The notes under the pieces are model-generated. The model saw only the letters and a list, made by a program, of their open reading frames with translations. It did not search any database and was not told the origin of the DNA. A program made the position numbers and the translations under genes. Shown piece after piece: positions 31,343 to 38,863 of a stretch of DNA of 64,000 nt (position 1 is the stretch's first letter; each line of letters begins with the position of its first letter). The stretch lies in assembly GCF_000720455.1 (NCBI RefSeq), contig NZ_JOAK01000018.1, forward strand, positions 103,332-167,331. Reading direction: 5' to 3'. The stretch is from Streptomyces virginiae (lineage in GTDB: Bacteria; Actinomycetota; Actinomycetes; Streptomycetales; Streptomycetaceae).

Positions 31343-31482
31343 GCCGCCGGACCCTACTCCGATCCGCCGCCCGAGAGGAGGGGCTGCCGGGTTCCTGTTC
31401 CGAAGCGGTGGCGGGAGCCTCGGGCCCGGCATGATGGGTGGAACAGTCCGGGCTGCTGGGACGGCGAGGGAGGGAGGGCCTG

Positions 31483-32259
31483 GTGCCGGTGGAGATCACC
31501 TGGTGGGGCCATGCGGCGTGCACCGTCGAGGATTCCGGGGTGCGGGTGCTGACCGACCCGCTGTTCACACGGCGGCTCGCGCACCTGCGGCGGCGCCGCG
31601 GGGCGCTCCCGCCGCCCGAGGCGGCGGTGGCGGACGTGGTGCTGGTGTCTCACCTGCACGCGGACCATCTGCACCTGCCCTCGCTGGCGCGGCTCGCGCC
31701 GGGGACGCGGCTCCTGGTGCCGCGCGGGGCGCGGCGGGCGGTCCCGGGACTGGCCCGGCTCGCCGGGCAGCGCGGGCTCGCGGTGACGGAGACGGCGCCG
31801 GGCGAGGAGAGCGACGTCGGGGAGGGCGTACGGGTCCGCGCGGTCAGCGCCCGGCACGACGGGCGGCGGCTGCCGTTCGGGCCGCGCCTCGCGCCGGCCC
31901 TCGGATACGTGGTGCAGGGCGCGGCGCGGACCTACTTCGCCGGGGACACCGGGCTGTTCGACACGATGGCCGAGGAGGTGGGGCCGGTGGACGTGGCCCT
32001 GCTGCCGGTGGGCGGCTGGGGCCCGTACCTGGGGCCCGGGCACCTGGACCCCGGGCGGGCGGCGCAGGCGCTGGCCCGGCTGGCACCGGCGGCGGCGGTA
32101 CCGGTCCACTACGGGACGTACTGGCCGGTGGGGATGGACGCGGTGCGGCCGCACGAGTTCCACGCACCGGGCGCGGAGTTCGAGCGGCTCGCGCGGCGGC
32201 TGGCGCCGAAGGTGACCGTACGGGTACCGGCGCACGGCGAGCGGGTGCGGCTGCCGTGA
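31483..32259 (+). CDS. MBL-fold metal-dependent hydrolase
   Basis: The 258-residue protein carries the metallo-beta-lactamase metal motif HLHADH in VLVSHLHADHLHLP, a further ligand in TYFAGDTGLFD, and the late histidine region VPVHYGTYWPVG. It starts EITWWGHAACTVEDSGVRVLTDP, like the UlaG/YtnP-type family of cytoplasmic MBL hydrolases. The substrate is unknown. GTG 31483 follows GGGAGGGAGGG; an ATG at 31438 would add 15 residues without a ribosome site. The stop is overlapped by the start of the DedA gene (GTGA), so the two are coupled. Confidence 0.9.
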   Translation: MPVEITWWGHAACTVEDSGVRVLTDPLFTRRLAHLRRRRGALPPPEAAVADVVLVSHLHADHLHLPSLARLAPGTRLLVPRGARRAVPGLARLAGQRGLAVTETAPGEESDVGEGVRVRAVSARHDGRRLPFGPRLAPALGYVVQGAARTYFAGDTGLFDTMAEEVGPVDVALLPVGGWGPYLGPGHLDPGRAAQALARLAPAAAVPVHYGTYWPVGMDAVRPHEFHAPGAEFERLARRLAPKVTVRVPAHGERVRLP

Positions 32260-32918
32260 CGCTCCACGACCTCACGGCGGCGGCACTGGCCGCGGCGGCC
32301 TCGGCGGCGGGGACCGGCCAGGTGCCGCCGGAGACCACCCAGCAGGCGGTGGGCTACCCGGCGTTGTTCGTGCTGGTGGCGCTGGGCGCGCTGGTGCCGG
32401 TGATTCCCACCGGGGCGCTGGTGAGTTCAGCGGCGGTGGTGGCGTTCCACCACCAGTCGCCGTACGGGGTGTTGCTGGTGTTCGCGGTGTCGGCGCTGGC
32501 GGCCTTCACCGGGGACCTGGCGCTGTACTGGCTCGGGCGGCGCGGGGTGCGGTCACGGGGCGGCTCGCGGTGGCTGGAGGCCCTGCGCGACCGGGCCGCG
32601 CCCGAGCGGCTGGAGCAGGCGCAGACCAAGCTGGACGAGCACGGGGTCATGGTGCTGGTGCTCTCCCGCCTGGTCCCGGCCGGCCGGATCCCGGTGATGC
32701 TGGCCTGCCTGCTGGCGGAGCTGCCCCTGCGCCGGTTCGGCCGCGGGGACGGCCCCGCGTGCCTGGCCTGGGCCGCCACGTACTGCCTGATCGGCATCCT
32801 GGGCGGTTCGCTGTTCTCGGAGCCGTGGAAGGGCGTGGCCCTGGCGGTCGGCCTGACGCTGCTGATCAGCACGGCCCCCGCGGCCTGGCGCCGCCTGCGC
32901 CCCCGGAGCGGGCCTTGA
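32256..32918 (+). CDS. DedA family membrane protein
   Basis: The 220-residue protein has the DedA (VTT/SNARE-associated) pattern. A hydrophobic VPVIPTGALVSSAAVVAFHH re-entrant region is followed by GDLALYWLGRRGVR, then the conserved VLVLSRLVPAGRIPVMLACLLAELPLRRF. DedA proteins are membrane lipid or undecaprenyl-phosphate translocases or are needed for membrane homeostasis. The GTG start overlaps the upstream hydrolase stop. The MBL plus DedA pairing suggests a membrane-lipid or phosphate-ester context, but this is inference. Confidence 0.9.
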   Translation: MTLHDLTAAALAAAASAAGTGQVPPETTQQAVGYPALFVLVALGALVPVIPTGALVSSAAVVAFHHQSPYGVLLVFAVSALAAFTGDLALYWLGRRGVRSRGGSRWLEALRDRAAPERLEQAQTKLDEHGVMVLVLSRLVPAGRIPVMLACLLAELPLRRFGRGDGPACLAWAATYCLIGILGGSLFSEPWKGVALAVGLTLLISTAPAAWRRLRPRSGP

Positions 32919-32934
32919 TCCGCCCGGGCACCTC

Positions 32935-33888
32935 CTAGTCCTTCGGTCGGGCGGTGGTCGGGGGGAAGGCGAGGCCCGTCGGCGTGTTGAGGCCGGTGAA
33001 GGCGAGCGTGACCTGTCCGCCGCCGCTCTCCCGGACCCGCACGACACGGTTGTTGAAGCCGTCGGCCACGTACAGGCCGCCGGACCCGTCGAGCGCGAGG
33101 CCGAGCGGGGAGTTCAGGCCGGTGGTGGGCACGGTGCTCTGCGGGCCGCCGCCCGCGGGCACCTTCACGACCCGGTTGTTGCCGCTGTCCGCGATGTAGA
33201 GGTCACCGGCGGCGTTCAGGGCCAGCCCGGTCGGCTGGGAGAGTCCGGTCGTCGCCACGGTGCTCTGGCCGCTCCCGTCCGCGGCCACCTTCACGACGCG
33301 GTCGTTGACGAAGTCGGAGACGTACAGGCTCCCGTCGGGCGCGGTCGCCAGCCCCCAGGGGTGCAGCAGGCCGGTGGTGGGGACGGTGGTCTGTCCGCTC
33401 CCGTCCGCCGGGACCTTCACGACCCGGTCGTTGAAGCTGTCGGCGATGAAGAGGTCCCCGGCGGCGTCGACGGCGAGTCCCAGCGGGCGCGACAGGTCCA
33501 CGGTGGGAACGACCGACTGCTGCCCGCCGTTCGGGGGCAGGACGAGCACCCTGTTGTTGCCGGTGTCGGAGACGTAGAGGCGGCCCGCGGCGTCCCAGGC
33601 CATGCCCGTCGGCCGCACGAGGCCGTCGAGGGGCACGGTGGTTTGGTCGCCGCCGTCCGCGGGCAGGGCGACCACGCGGTTGTTGCCGTAGTCGGACACG
33701 TACAGCGGCCGGCCGGCGGGCGATCCCGCGTCCCCCGGCTGTGCGGCGCCCGCCGACCCCACGGGGAGCGCGCACAGCACCAGCAGTCCGACGGCGGCGG
33801 CCAGCCGGCGCGTCCACCGGCGGGCGGCGGTGCGGCCCGCGGGGGCCGGGGGGTCGATCGTTCGCGACTCGGCCGTCATGCGTTCCAC
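32935..33888 (-). CDS. Exported NHL-repeat beta-propeller protein
   Basis: The 317-residue protein has an N-terminal twin-arginine-like/Sec signal (RRWTRRLAAAVGLLVLCALPVGSAGAA), so it is probably exported or anchored. Six NHL repeats of about 42 residues follow, each with LYVSD.(G/F)NNRVV or LYIADS.NNRVVKVPA and ending TGL..P.GLA. This forms one six-bladed propeller. The closest known architecture is the extracellular sensor domain of PknD-type kinases, but no kinase domain is present. A ligand-binding or scaffold role is likely; the partner is unknown. The repeats are also visible as DNA repeats of about 126 bp. Confidence 0.9.
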   Translation of the reverse strand: MERMTAESRTIDPPAPAGRTAARRWTRRLAAAVGLLVLCALPVGSAGAAQPGDAGSPAGRPLYVSDYGNNRVVALPADGGDQTTVPLDGLVRPTGMAWDAAGRLYVSDTGNNRVLVLPPNGGQQSVVPTVDLSRPLGLAVDAAGDLFIADSFNDRVVKVPADGSGQTTVPTTGLLHPWGLATAPDGSLYVSDFVNDRVVKVAADGSGQSTVATTGLSQPTGLALNAAGDLYIADSGNNRVVKVPAGGGPQSTVPTTGLNSPLGLALDGSGGLYVADGFNNRVVRVRESGGGQVTLAFTGLNTPTGLAFPPTTARPKD

Positions 33889-34028
33889 GACTCACCCACC
33901 TGATCTGGACGGTCGGCCCGGTGCCGTACCCCCGCCGACCCTAGGAACCCCCGCCCGCCGGTGCGGGAGCCACGCCACGGCACGGGACCCGGCCACTCCA
34001 ATGCGCGCCGTCGCGGGCCACGGAACGC

Positions 34029-34059
34029 TGGACCTCAAGTGCGGTTGAGTTCGTAGGGT
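34029..34059 (+). promoter_or_regulatory. MerR-type promoter with 19-bp spacer and dyad
   Basis: TGGACC at 34029-34034 and TAGGGT at 34054-34059 are separated by 19 bp, longer than the usual 17. The spacer contains the inverted repeat CTCAA-GTGCGG-TTGAG. Over-long spacers with a central dyad are the signature of MerR-family regulation, and the arms resemble the SoxR/MerR box CCTCAAG...CTTGAGG. It lies about 55 bases before ATG 34115. Confidence 0.5.
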
Positions 34060-34114
34060 CTTGCCCGGAGCGGACCAGCACGACATCTGAACCGTCAACG
34101 GGGAGTTGATCGCC

Positions 34115-34573
34115 ATGGAGTACTCGCACGACGACGCCGGCTTGCTGCGGCAGCCCATCGGCTACTGGAGCTGGGCCGCCTACGACGCGGTCGTCAACCG
34201 GACCCGGAGCGCGCTCGCCGGGATCGGCACCACCCAGCCCCAGTGGTGGGTCCTGGCCCAGGTGGCCCGGGCCGAGGAGGTGAAGACCCGTGAGGAGGTG
34301 ACGCGGACCCTGCGCGGCTACCTCTCCGTGGGCGACGAGGCCCTGGCGGAGGAGATCGACACGACCGTGGCACGGGGCTGGATCACGCAGGACGCCGAGG
34401 GGCGCCTCGGGCTCACTCCGGAGGGCCTGGATTTCTACGGGCGCGCCGAGGCGCTCCAGAAGGAGCTGTGGGACGAGCGGCACGAGGGCGTCTCGGACGA
34501 GGAGTACCTGATCACCCTCAAGGTGCTGCAGCGCTTCGTCCACAACACGGGCGGTCGGGCCTGGCACCACTAG
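34115..34573 (+). CDS. MarR-like winged-helix regulator
   Basis: The 152-residue protein has a layout like MarR proteins. N-terminal helices (PIGYWSWAAYDAVVNRTRSALAGIG) are followed by TTQPQWWVLAQVARAEEVKTREEVTRTLRGY, then a wing region GWITQDAEGRLGLTPEGLDFYGRAEALQ. The QWWVL motif is typical of a small actinobacterial subgroup. Whether it binds DNA as a homodimer is not tested here. GGGGAG lies 10 bases before ATG 34115. The stop codon TAG overlaps the stop codon of the convergent MBL gene. It is preceded by a MerR-type promoter, so it may belong to a redox or drug response. Confidence 0.82.
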   Translation: MEYSHDDAGLLRQPIGYWSWAAYDAVVNRTRSALAGIGTTQPQWWVLAQVARAEEVKTREEVTRTLRGYLSVGDEALAEEIDTTVARGWITQDAEGRLGLTPEGLDFYGRAEALQKELWDERHEGVSDEEYLITLKVLQRFVHNTGGRAWHH

Positions 34574-35721
34574 GGGGTGTCCGGACCCGGACCGGGGCCC
34601 GGGTCCGGGTCCGGGTCGGGCTCCGGGCCGGGGCCGGGGTTCTGGGCCGGCTGGGGGTCGGGCAGGGTGCGGGAGGCTCCGACCGGGAGGTCCCAGAGGT
34701 CCTCCCGGGGCAGGCCCGTACGCGACCAGGCGGCCAGGGTGCGGTGCAGGGGCTCCATGACCGGTTCGGCGGAGAGCACGAAGGCGGCCCAGTGCATGGG
34801 GGCCATCCGCCGGGCCCCGAGGTCGAGACAGGCCTGGACGGCTTCCTCCGGGTCGGCGTGCACGTCGCCGAGCCACCAGCGCGGGGCGTAGGCGCCGACG
34901 GGCAGGAGCGCGAGGTCGATGCCGGGGTGGCGGCGGCCGATCTCGCGGAACCACCGGCCGTAGCCGGTGTCCCCGGCGAAGTAGACCTTCCTCGGGACCG
35001 GGCTCAGGGTGTCGGTGAGGATCCAGCCACCCCACAGGGACCGGCAGGTGTCGGTCAGGGACCGCTTCGACCAGTGGTGGGCGGGGACGAACTCGAAGCG
35101 TACGCCGCCCAGTTCGGCCGCCTCCCACCAGTCGAGGTCGGTGACCCGGGTGAATCCGCGGCGGCGGAACCAGCCCGCGAGGCCCGCCGGGACGAAGAGG
35201 GCCGTGTCCCGGGGCAGCCGCCTGAGGGTGGGGGCGTCGAGGTGGTCGTAGTGGTTGTGGCTGATCACGACCGCGTCCACGGGCGGCAGGTCCTCCCAGC
35301 GCACTCCCACGGGCGTCATCCGGGCCGGGGTGCCGAGGATCCGCCGGGACCAGACGGGGTCGGTCAGCACGGTCAGTCCGCCGGTCCGTACGACCCAGCT
35401 GGCGTGCCCGGCCCAGGTGACGGACACCGTGCCGGGGCCCGCCCCGGGCAGCGGGCCCGGCTCGTACGGCAGGTCCGGGATGCCGCGCAGCCCTTCGGGG
35501 CCGGGCCGGAAGGCGCCCTCGCGGGCGAGCCGGGCGAAGGCGCGGACGCCGGGGAGCGGGGTGGTCAGCCGGTCGGCGAACGAGCGGGGCCAGCGGCGGT
35601 GTTCGCCGATGGGGCGCGGCGCGGACGGGCGGGGGGCCCGCGGGGTGGCGGCCGGGCGTACGGGCCCCGCGGAGGGGGCGGCCGGGGCGGGTGCGGGGGC
35701 GGCGTCCGTCCGGTCCCTCAT
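34570..35721 (-). CDS. MBL-fold hydrolase of the NAPE-PLD/RomA-like type
   Basis: The 383-residue protein has the metal motif HNHYDH in VVISHNHYDHLD, GHASWVVRTGGLTVLTDPVWSRR near residue 105, YFAGDTGYGRWFREIG and the late MHWAAFVLSAEP. This is the pattern of N-acyl-phosphatidylethanolamine phospholipase D/RomA-like cytoplasmic hydrolases. N- and C-terminal ends are low complexity: a Pro/Ala/Arg-rich leader of about 40 residues and a Pro-Gly/Pro-Asp tail encoded by a GC hexamer repeat. The stop overlaps that of the convergent MarR-like gene. The substrate is unknown. Confidence 0.9.
   Translation of the reverse strand: MRDRTDAAPAPAPAAPSAGPVRPAATPRAPRPSAPRPIGEHRRWPRSFADRLTTPLPGVRAFARLAREGAFRPGPEGLRGIPDLPYEPGPLPGAGPGTVSVTWAGHASWVVRTGGLTVLTDPVWSRRILGTPARMTPVGVRWEDLPPVDAVVISHNHYDHLDAPTLRRLPRDTALFVPAGLAGWFRRRGFTRVTDLDWWEAAELGGVRFEFVPAHHWSKRSLTDTCRSLWGGWILTDTLSPVPRKVYFAGDTGYGRWFREIGRRHPGIDLALLPVGAYAPRWWLGDVHADPEEAVQACLDLGARRMAPMHWAAFVLSAEPVMEPLHRTLAAWSRTGLPREDLWDLPVGASRTLPDPQPAQNPGPGPEPDPDPDPGPGPGPDTP
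34573..34651. repeat. GC-hexamer low-complexity tract inside the MBL gene
   Basis: A degenerate repeat of CGGGTC/CGGGGC units codes for the alternating Pro-Gly, Pro-Glu and Pro-Asp tail of the MBL-fold hydrolase. Its copy number could vary by slippage. Confidence 0.55.
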
Positions 35722-35783
35722 CGAGAGTCTCCGTTCTCCTTGGTCGAGGGGTCGGGACGGGCCGGGACGGCCGGCCCCGGGGG

Positions 35784-37010
35784 TCAGGCCAGCCCGGCCA
35801 GGACCGATCCGAGGAGGTCCAGGGAACTCCGCACGTGCGGCAGTTCGAGCGGATCGCGGGCGGTGAGGGCGGCCAGCCGCTCCTCAGGCGTGGCGCCCAG
35901 CAGCGGGCCGGTGGACAACCTCACCCGCAGCGCGCCCAGTTCGTCCGCGAACCGCTGTCCGCCGGGAGTGGGTGCGCCGAGCCGGCCGCCGAGCCAGTCC
36001 TCCAGCTCCAGGGCGTCGCCGACCCCGTGCCTGGCGAGTCCGGCGCGCAGCGGGGTGAGGTCGGCGTAGAGGTGCCGCCCGGCCTGCGGGGGCCGGGCCA
36101 GGGCCCCCGCGGCGCGGATCTCGCGGTGCGCGGCGGCGGCCACCAGGCCGTGCAGGCGGGCGGCCGCGTACGAGCGGGCGGCGACGGCGTCGGGTTCGTC
36201 GAGGGCGTGCGCGGCCGCGCCGGCGACGGGCCCGGCGACCATCGCGCCGGTGGCGGTGAGGACGTCGAGGGTGTGGGCGCGCAGCAGGGCCCCCTGCCCC
36301 GTGGCGGGGAAGCGGACCACCGCGGCGGGCCAGCCGGCGGGCAGCAGCGCGCCGGACAGGTCGACGAGGACGGCCGCCTGGTCGGGCAGCATCTCGGCGG
36401 GGCTGAGGACGATGTCGTCGTGGGGCCGGTGGACGGTGTCGCGCCAGCTCTCGTCGCTGACGACGAACAGCCCGGCGGCCTCGGCGGCCTCGCACGCCTC
36501 GCGCACCAGCTCGGGCGGCGGCACGGTCGCGGTCGGGTCGTCGGCGACCGACAGCAGCAGCACCCGCGGGGCGCCGCCCTCGGCGCGCACCCGCCGTACG
36601 GTCTCCAGCAGGGCGTAGGGGTCCGGTACGCCGCCGCACTCGGCGGGGGTGGGTACGTGGTAGGCCCGCCGGCCGAGCAGCCGGACCTGAGGGGTCCACC
36701 AGGCGGGGCAGGGCCGGGGCAGCATCACGTCGCCCCCGTACGCCCCGAGGAGGGCCAGGAGCAGGGCCGGGGCGCCCGGACCCGCCGCCACGTTCTCCGG
36801 TGAGGTGGCCAGTCCGCGTCGGCCCCAGTACCGGCAGGCGGCCTCGCGCAGCGATGCCCCGCCGCCCGCGGGCTGGGGCGAGGAACGCCCGGCGGCCGCG
36901 CCGAGGACGGAGATCAGTTCGGAGAGCACGGGCAGGCCCGGCTGCGGCGTGGGCGGGCCGTAGCGGACCGGGCCGCGGCCCTCCGCCGTCGTGCGCTGCA
37001 TCCCCTCCAC
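35784..37010 (-). CDS. Class I/II aminotransferase-fold protein lacking the PLP lysine
   Basis: The 408-residue protein has the fold-type I aminotransferase outline. An N-terminal YGPPTPQPGLP is followed by a VAAGPGAPALLLAL phosphate-binding region near residue 75, VVSDESWRDTVH near residue 190 (pyridine-nitrogen Asp), and a C-terminal substrate-domain RVRLSTGPLLGA. In the place where the catalytic Schiff-base lysine is expected (S-K-A...G), the sequence reads VLVDLSGALLPAGWPAAVVRF, with Gly instead of Lys. Transamination would therefore not be expected. It may be a pseudoenzyme or use another function. The GTG at 37010 has GGAAGG upstream; ATG 37001 is an alternative. Confidence 0.8.
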   Translation of the reverse strand: MEGMQRTTAEGRGPVRYGPPTPQPGLPVLSELISVLGAAAGRSSPQPAGGGASLREAACRYWGRRGLATSPENVAAGPGAPALLLALLGAYGGDVMLPRPCPAWWTPQVRLLGRRAYHVPTPAECGGVPDPYALLETVRRVRAEGGAPRVLLLSVADDPTATVPPPELVREACEAAEAAGLFVVSDESWRDTVHRPHDDIVLSPAEMLPDQAAVLVDLSGALLPAGWPAAVVRFPATGQGALLRAHTLDVLTATGAMVAGPVAGAAAHALDEPDAVAARSYAAARLHGLVAAAAHREIRAAGALARPPQAGRHLYADLTPLRAGLARHGVGDALELEDWLGGRLGAPTPGGQRFADELGALRVRLSTGPLLGATPEERLAALTARDPLELPHVRSSLDLLGSVLAGLA

Positions 37011-37123
37011 CGCTGTCCGCCTTCCGCTTCGTCGCGCCGCACTCCGCCGACCCTGACCTTTATACGATTATTTGGACGGCTATGCCCGTCGTCGGGCGCC
37101 GCCCGTCGGCCGCCCCTCGGGGC

Positions 37124-37696
37124 TCAGCCCTTGCGCCCCACCATCGCGAGCAGCCTGGTCTGCGCGTCCGCGCCCGGCGGGACGTCGACCGGCTCGGCGT
37201 ACATACCGCTGGCCGCGAGCCCGTCGGCGTAGGGCATGACCTCCTTGACGGAGAACTCCACGAGGGTGTCGGGCAGCCGGTCGTCGACCCCGATGCCGCG
37301 GCAGAGGTCCCAGGTGTGCACGACGCAGTCGGCGGTCAGCTCCGAGCAGTACGCGGAACCGAGCGCGGGCCCGTACGAGAGCCGCACGGTCCGGTCCAGC
37401 GCGCCGGACGCGGCGAAGGCGGCGTGCGCGGCGCCCGAGGCCCGGTCCCAGGCGGCGACCGCGTCGTCGCCCAGCACGTCCCCGGAGAAGGCGTCGCCGA
37501 GCTCCTCGATCGTGCGGCCCTCGGTGATCAGCGGCGGGATCCAGAGCTGCTCACCGGTGACGTGGTTGACCAGGTCCCGCACGGTCCACTCCGTGCACGG
37601 GGTGGGCGCGCCCCACTGGTCGGCCCTGACGGCGCGCACCCGCTCGCCGAAGAGGCGCAGCGCTTCGGCGTGCCGTTCGAGCAGCGCGTCGGACAT
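37124..37696 (-). CDS. TIGR03086/mycothiol maleylpyruvate isomerase-like protein (DinB-type)
   Basis: The 190-residue protein begins MSDALLERHAEALRLFGERVRAVRADQW and has TPCTEWTVRDLVNHVTGEQLWIPPLI, the conserved N-terminal signature of the TIGR03086/maleylpyruvate isomerase domain. The metal-binding histidines are His in LVNHV (about residue 45) and DCVVHTWDL (about 128). Such DinB-fold proteins use mycothiol or another thiol in actinobacteria. The reaction is not known for this member. It lies alone, with the convergent aminotransferase-fold gene on its 3' side and a divergent methyltransferase upstream. Confidence 0.88.
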   Translation of the reverse strand: MSDALLERHAEALRLFGERVRAVRADQWGAPTPCTEWTVRDLVNHVTGEQLWIPPLITEGRTIEELGDAFSGDVLGDDAVAAWDRASGAAHAAFAASGALDRTVRLSYGPALGSAYCSELTADCVVHTWDLCRGIGVDDRLPDTLVEFSVKEVMPYADGLAASGMYAEPVDVPPGADAQTRLLAMVGRKG

Positions 37697-37888
37697 GGCT
37701 CCCACCGCCCTCCGCCGGGGGTGACATCCCCCTGCAGCAACTCTCCTCGCCCCCACCCGGCCCTGCCACCGCCCCGCCCAACCCTGTTGGCAGGCAAGCA
37801 GCGTGTCCACATGTCAAAACGCATATCTCACATGACGAACTGATCGCTTACGGTGGTGCCAACGCTTCGACGAGGAGGGGCCGAGGTC

Positions 37889-38755
37889 ATGGACGCCACG
37901 CACGCCACCACGAACGCCGCTACGAACGCCGCCGCGAACGCCGCCGGGGAGACCGCCGTCTACACGCACGGTCACCACGAGTCGGTCCTGCGCTCGCACC
38001 GCTGGCGCACGGCCCGGAACTCCGCCGCCTACCTGATCGGCGAGCTGCGCCCCGGGATGGCGGTCCTGGACGTCGGCTGCGGGCCGGGCACGATCACGGC
38101 GGACCTGGCGGAGCTGGTCGCACCGGGCGGCCGGGTCACCGCCGTCGACGCGGCCCAGGACGTCCTGGCACAGGCCCGGGCCCATGTGGAGGAGCGCGGC
38201 CTGGACGGCTCCGTGACCTTCGCCGTCGCGGACGTGCACGCCCTGGACTTCCCGGACGACTCCTTCGACGTGGTCCACGCCCACCAGGTGCTGCAGCACG
38301 TCGGGGACCCGGTACGGGCGCTGCGCGAGATGCGGCGGGTGTGCCGGCCGGGCGGGGTCGTCGCCGCGCGCGACGCCGACTACGCGGCGATGACCTGGTA
38401 CCCGGCGACGCCGGGACTGGACGCGTGGCTGGACCTGTACCGACGGGTGGCCCGCGCCAACGGCGGCGAGCCCGACGCGGGCCGCCACCTGCGGGCCTGG
38501 GCCCGGCAGGCCGGTTTCACGGACGTGACCTCCTCGGCCACCGCCTGGTGCTTCGCCACCCCGGAGGAGACGGCGTGGTGGTCCGCCCTGTGGGCCGACC
38601 GTACGAAGGCCTCCGCGTACGCGGACATCGCCGTCCACGGCGGCCACGCGAGCGCCGCCGACCTGGAGGCGGCCGCGAACGCCTGGCACAGCTGGGGCGC
38701 CTCCCCGGACGGCTGGTTCTCGGTCCTGAACGCCGAAATCCTCTGCCGGGCCTGA
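37889..38755 (+). CDS. Class I SAM-dependent methyltransferase (UbiE-like)
   Basis: The 288-residue protein has the classical SAM motif VLDVGCGPGTITADLAELVAPGGRV near residue 57, motif II FPDDSFDVVHAHQVLQHVGDPV and motif III VCRPGGVVAARD. A YTHGHHESVLRSHRWRTARNSAAYL segment precedes the SAM motif, as in UbiE/COQ5-like and Streptomyces small-molecule methyltransferases. The first 20 residues are a repetitive Asn-Ala-Thr run. ATG 37889 follows GAGGAGGGG. The gene is flanked by a five-copy 7-bp repeat at its 3' side. The substrate is unknown. Confidence 0.9.
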   Translation: MDATHATTNAATNAAANAAGETAVYTHGHHESVLRSHRWRTARNSAAYLIGELRPGMAVLDVGCGPGTITADLAELVAPGGRVTAVDAAQDVLAQARAHVEERGLDGSVTFAVADVHALDFPDDSFDVVHAHQVLQHVGDPVRALREMRRVCRPGGVVAARDADYAAMTWYPATPGLDAWLDLYRRVARANGGEPDAGRHLRAWARQAGFTDVTSSATAWCFATPEETAWWSALWADRTKASAYADIAVHGGHASAADLEAAANAWHSWGASPDGWFSVLNAEILCRA

Positions 38756-38767
38756 CCCCGCCCCGTC

Positions 38768-38802
38768 CTCACCGCTCACCGCTCACCGCTCACCGCTCAC
38801 CG
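38768..38802. repeat. Perfect tandem repeat, five copies of CTCACCG
   Basis: Five exact 7-bp units follow the methyltransferase gene by 12 bases, in the 108-bp gap before the DUF5107 gene. No other feature is visible in that gap. Such short perfect arrays commonly vary in copy number. Confidence 0.85.
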
Positions 38803-38863
38803 GAAGGGGCCGTGCCGTCACCGGGCACCACCCCGTGCAGACGGCATCGGCTCCTCGACGGGA

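Noticed and set aside
26336..31552. Plus-strand frame of 1738 codons
   Set aside because: It runs antisense to five well-supported genes (MoxR ATPase, SRPBCC, permease, phosphodiesterase, small protein) and lacks recognisable domains and a ribosome site.
32990..33700. Regular repeats resembling a CRISPR or satellite array
   Set aside because: The period of about 126 bp corresponds to the six NHL blades of the protein; the repeats are degenerate and coding, with no short identical repeats or spacers.
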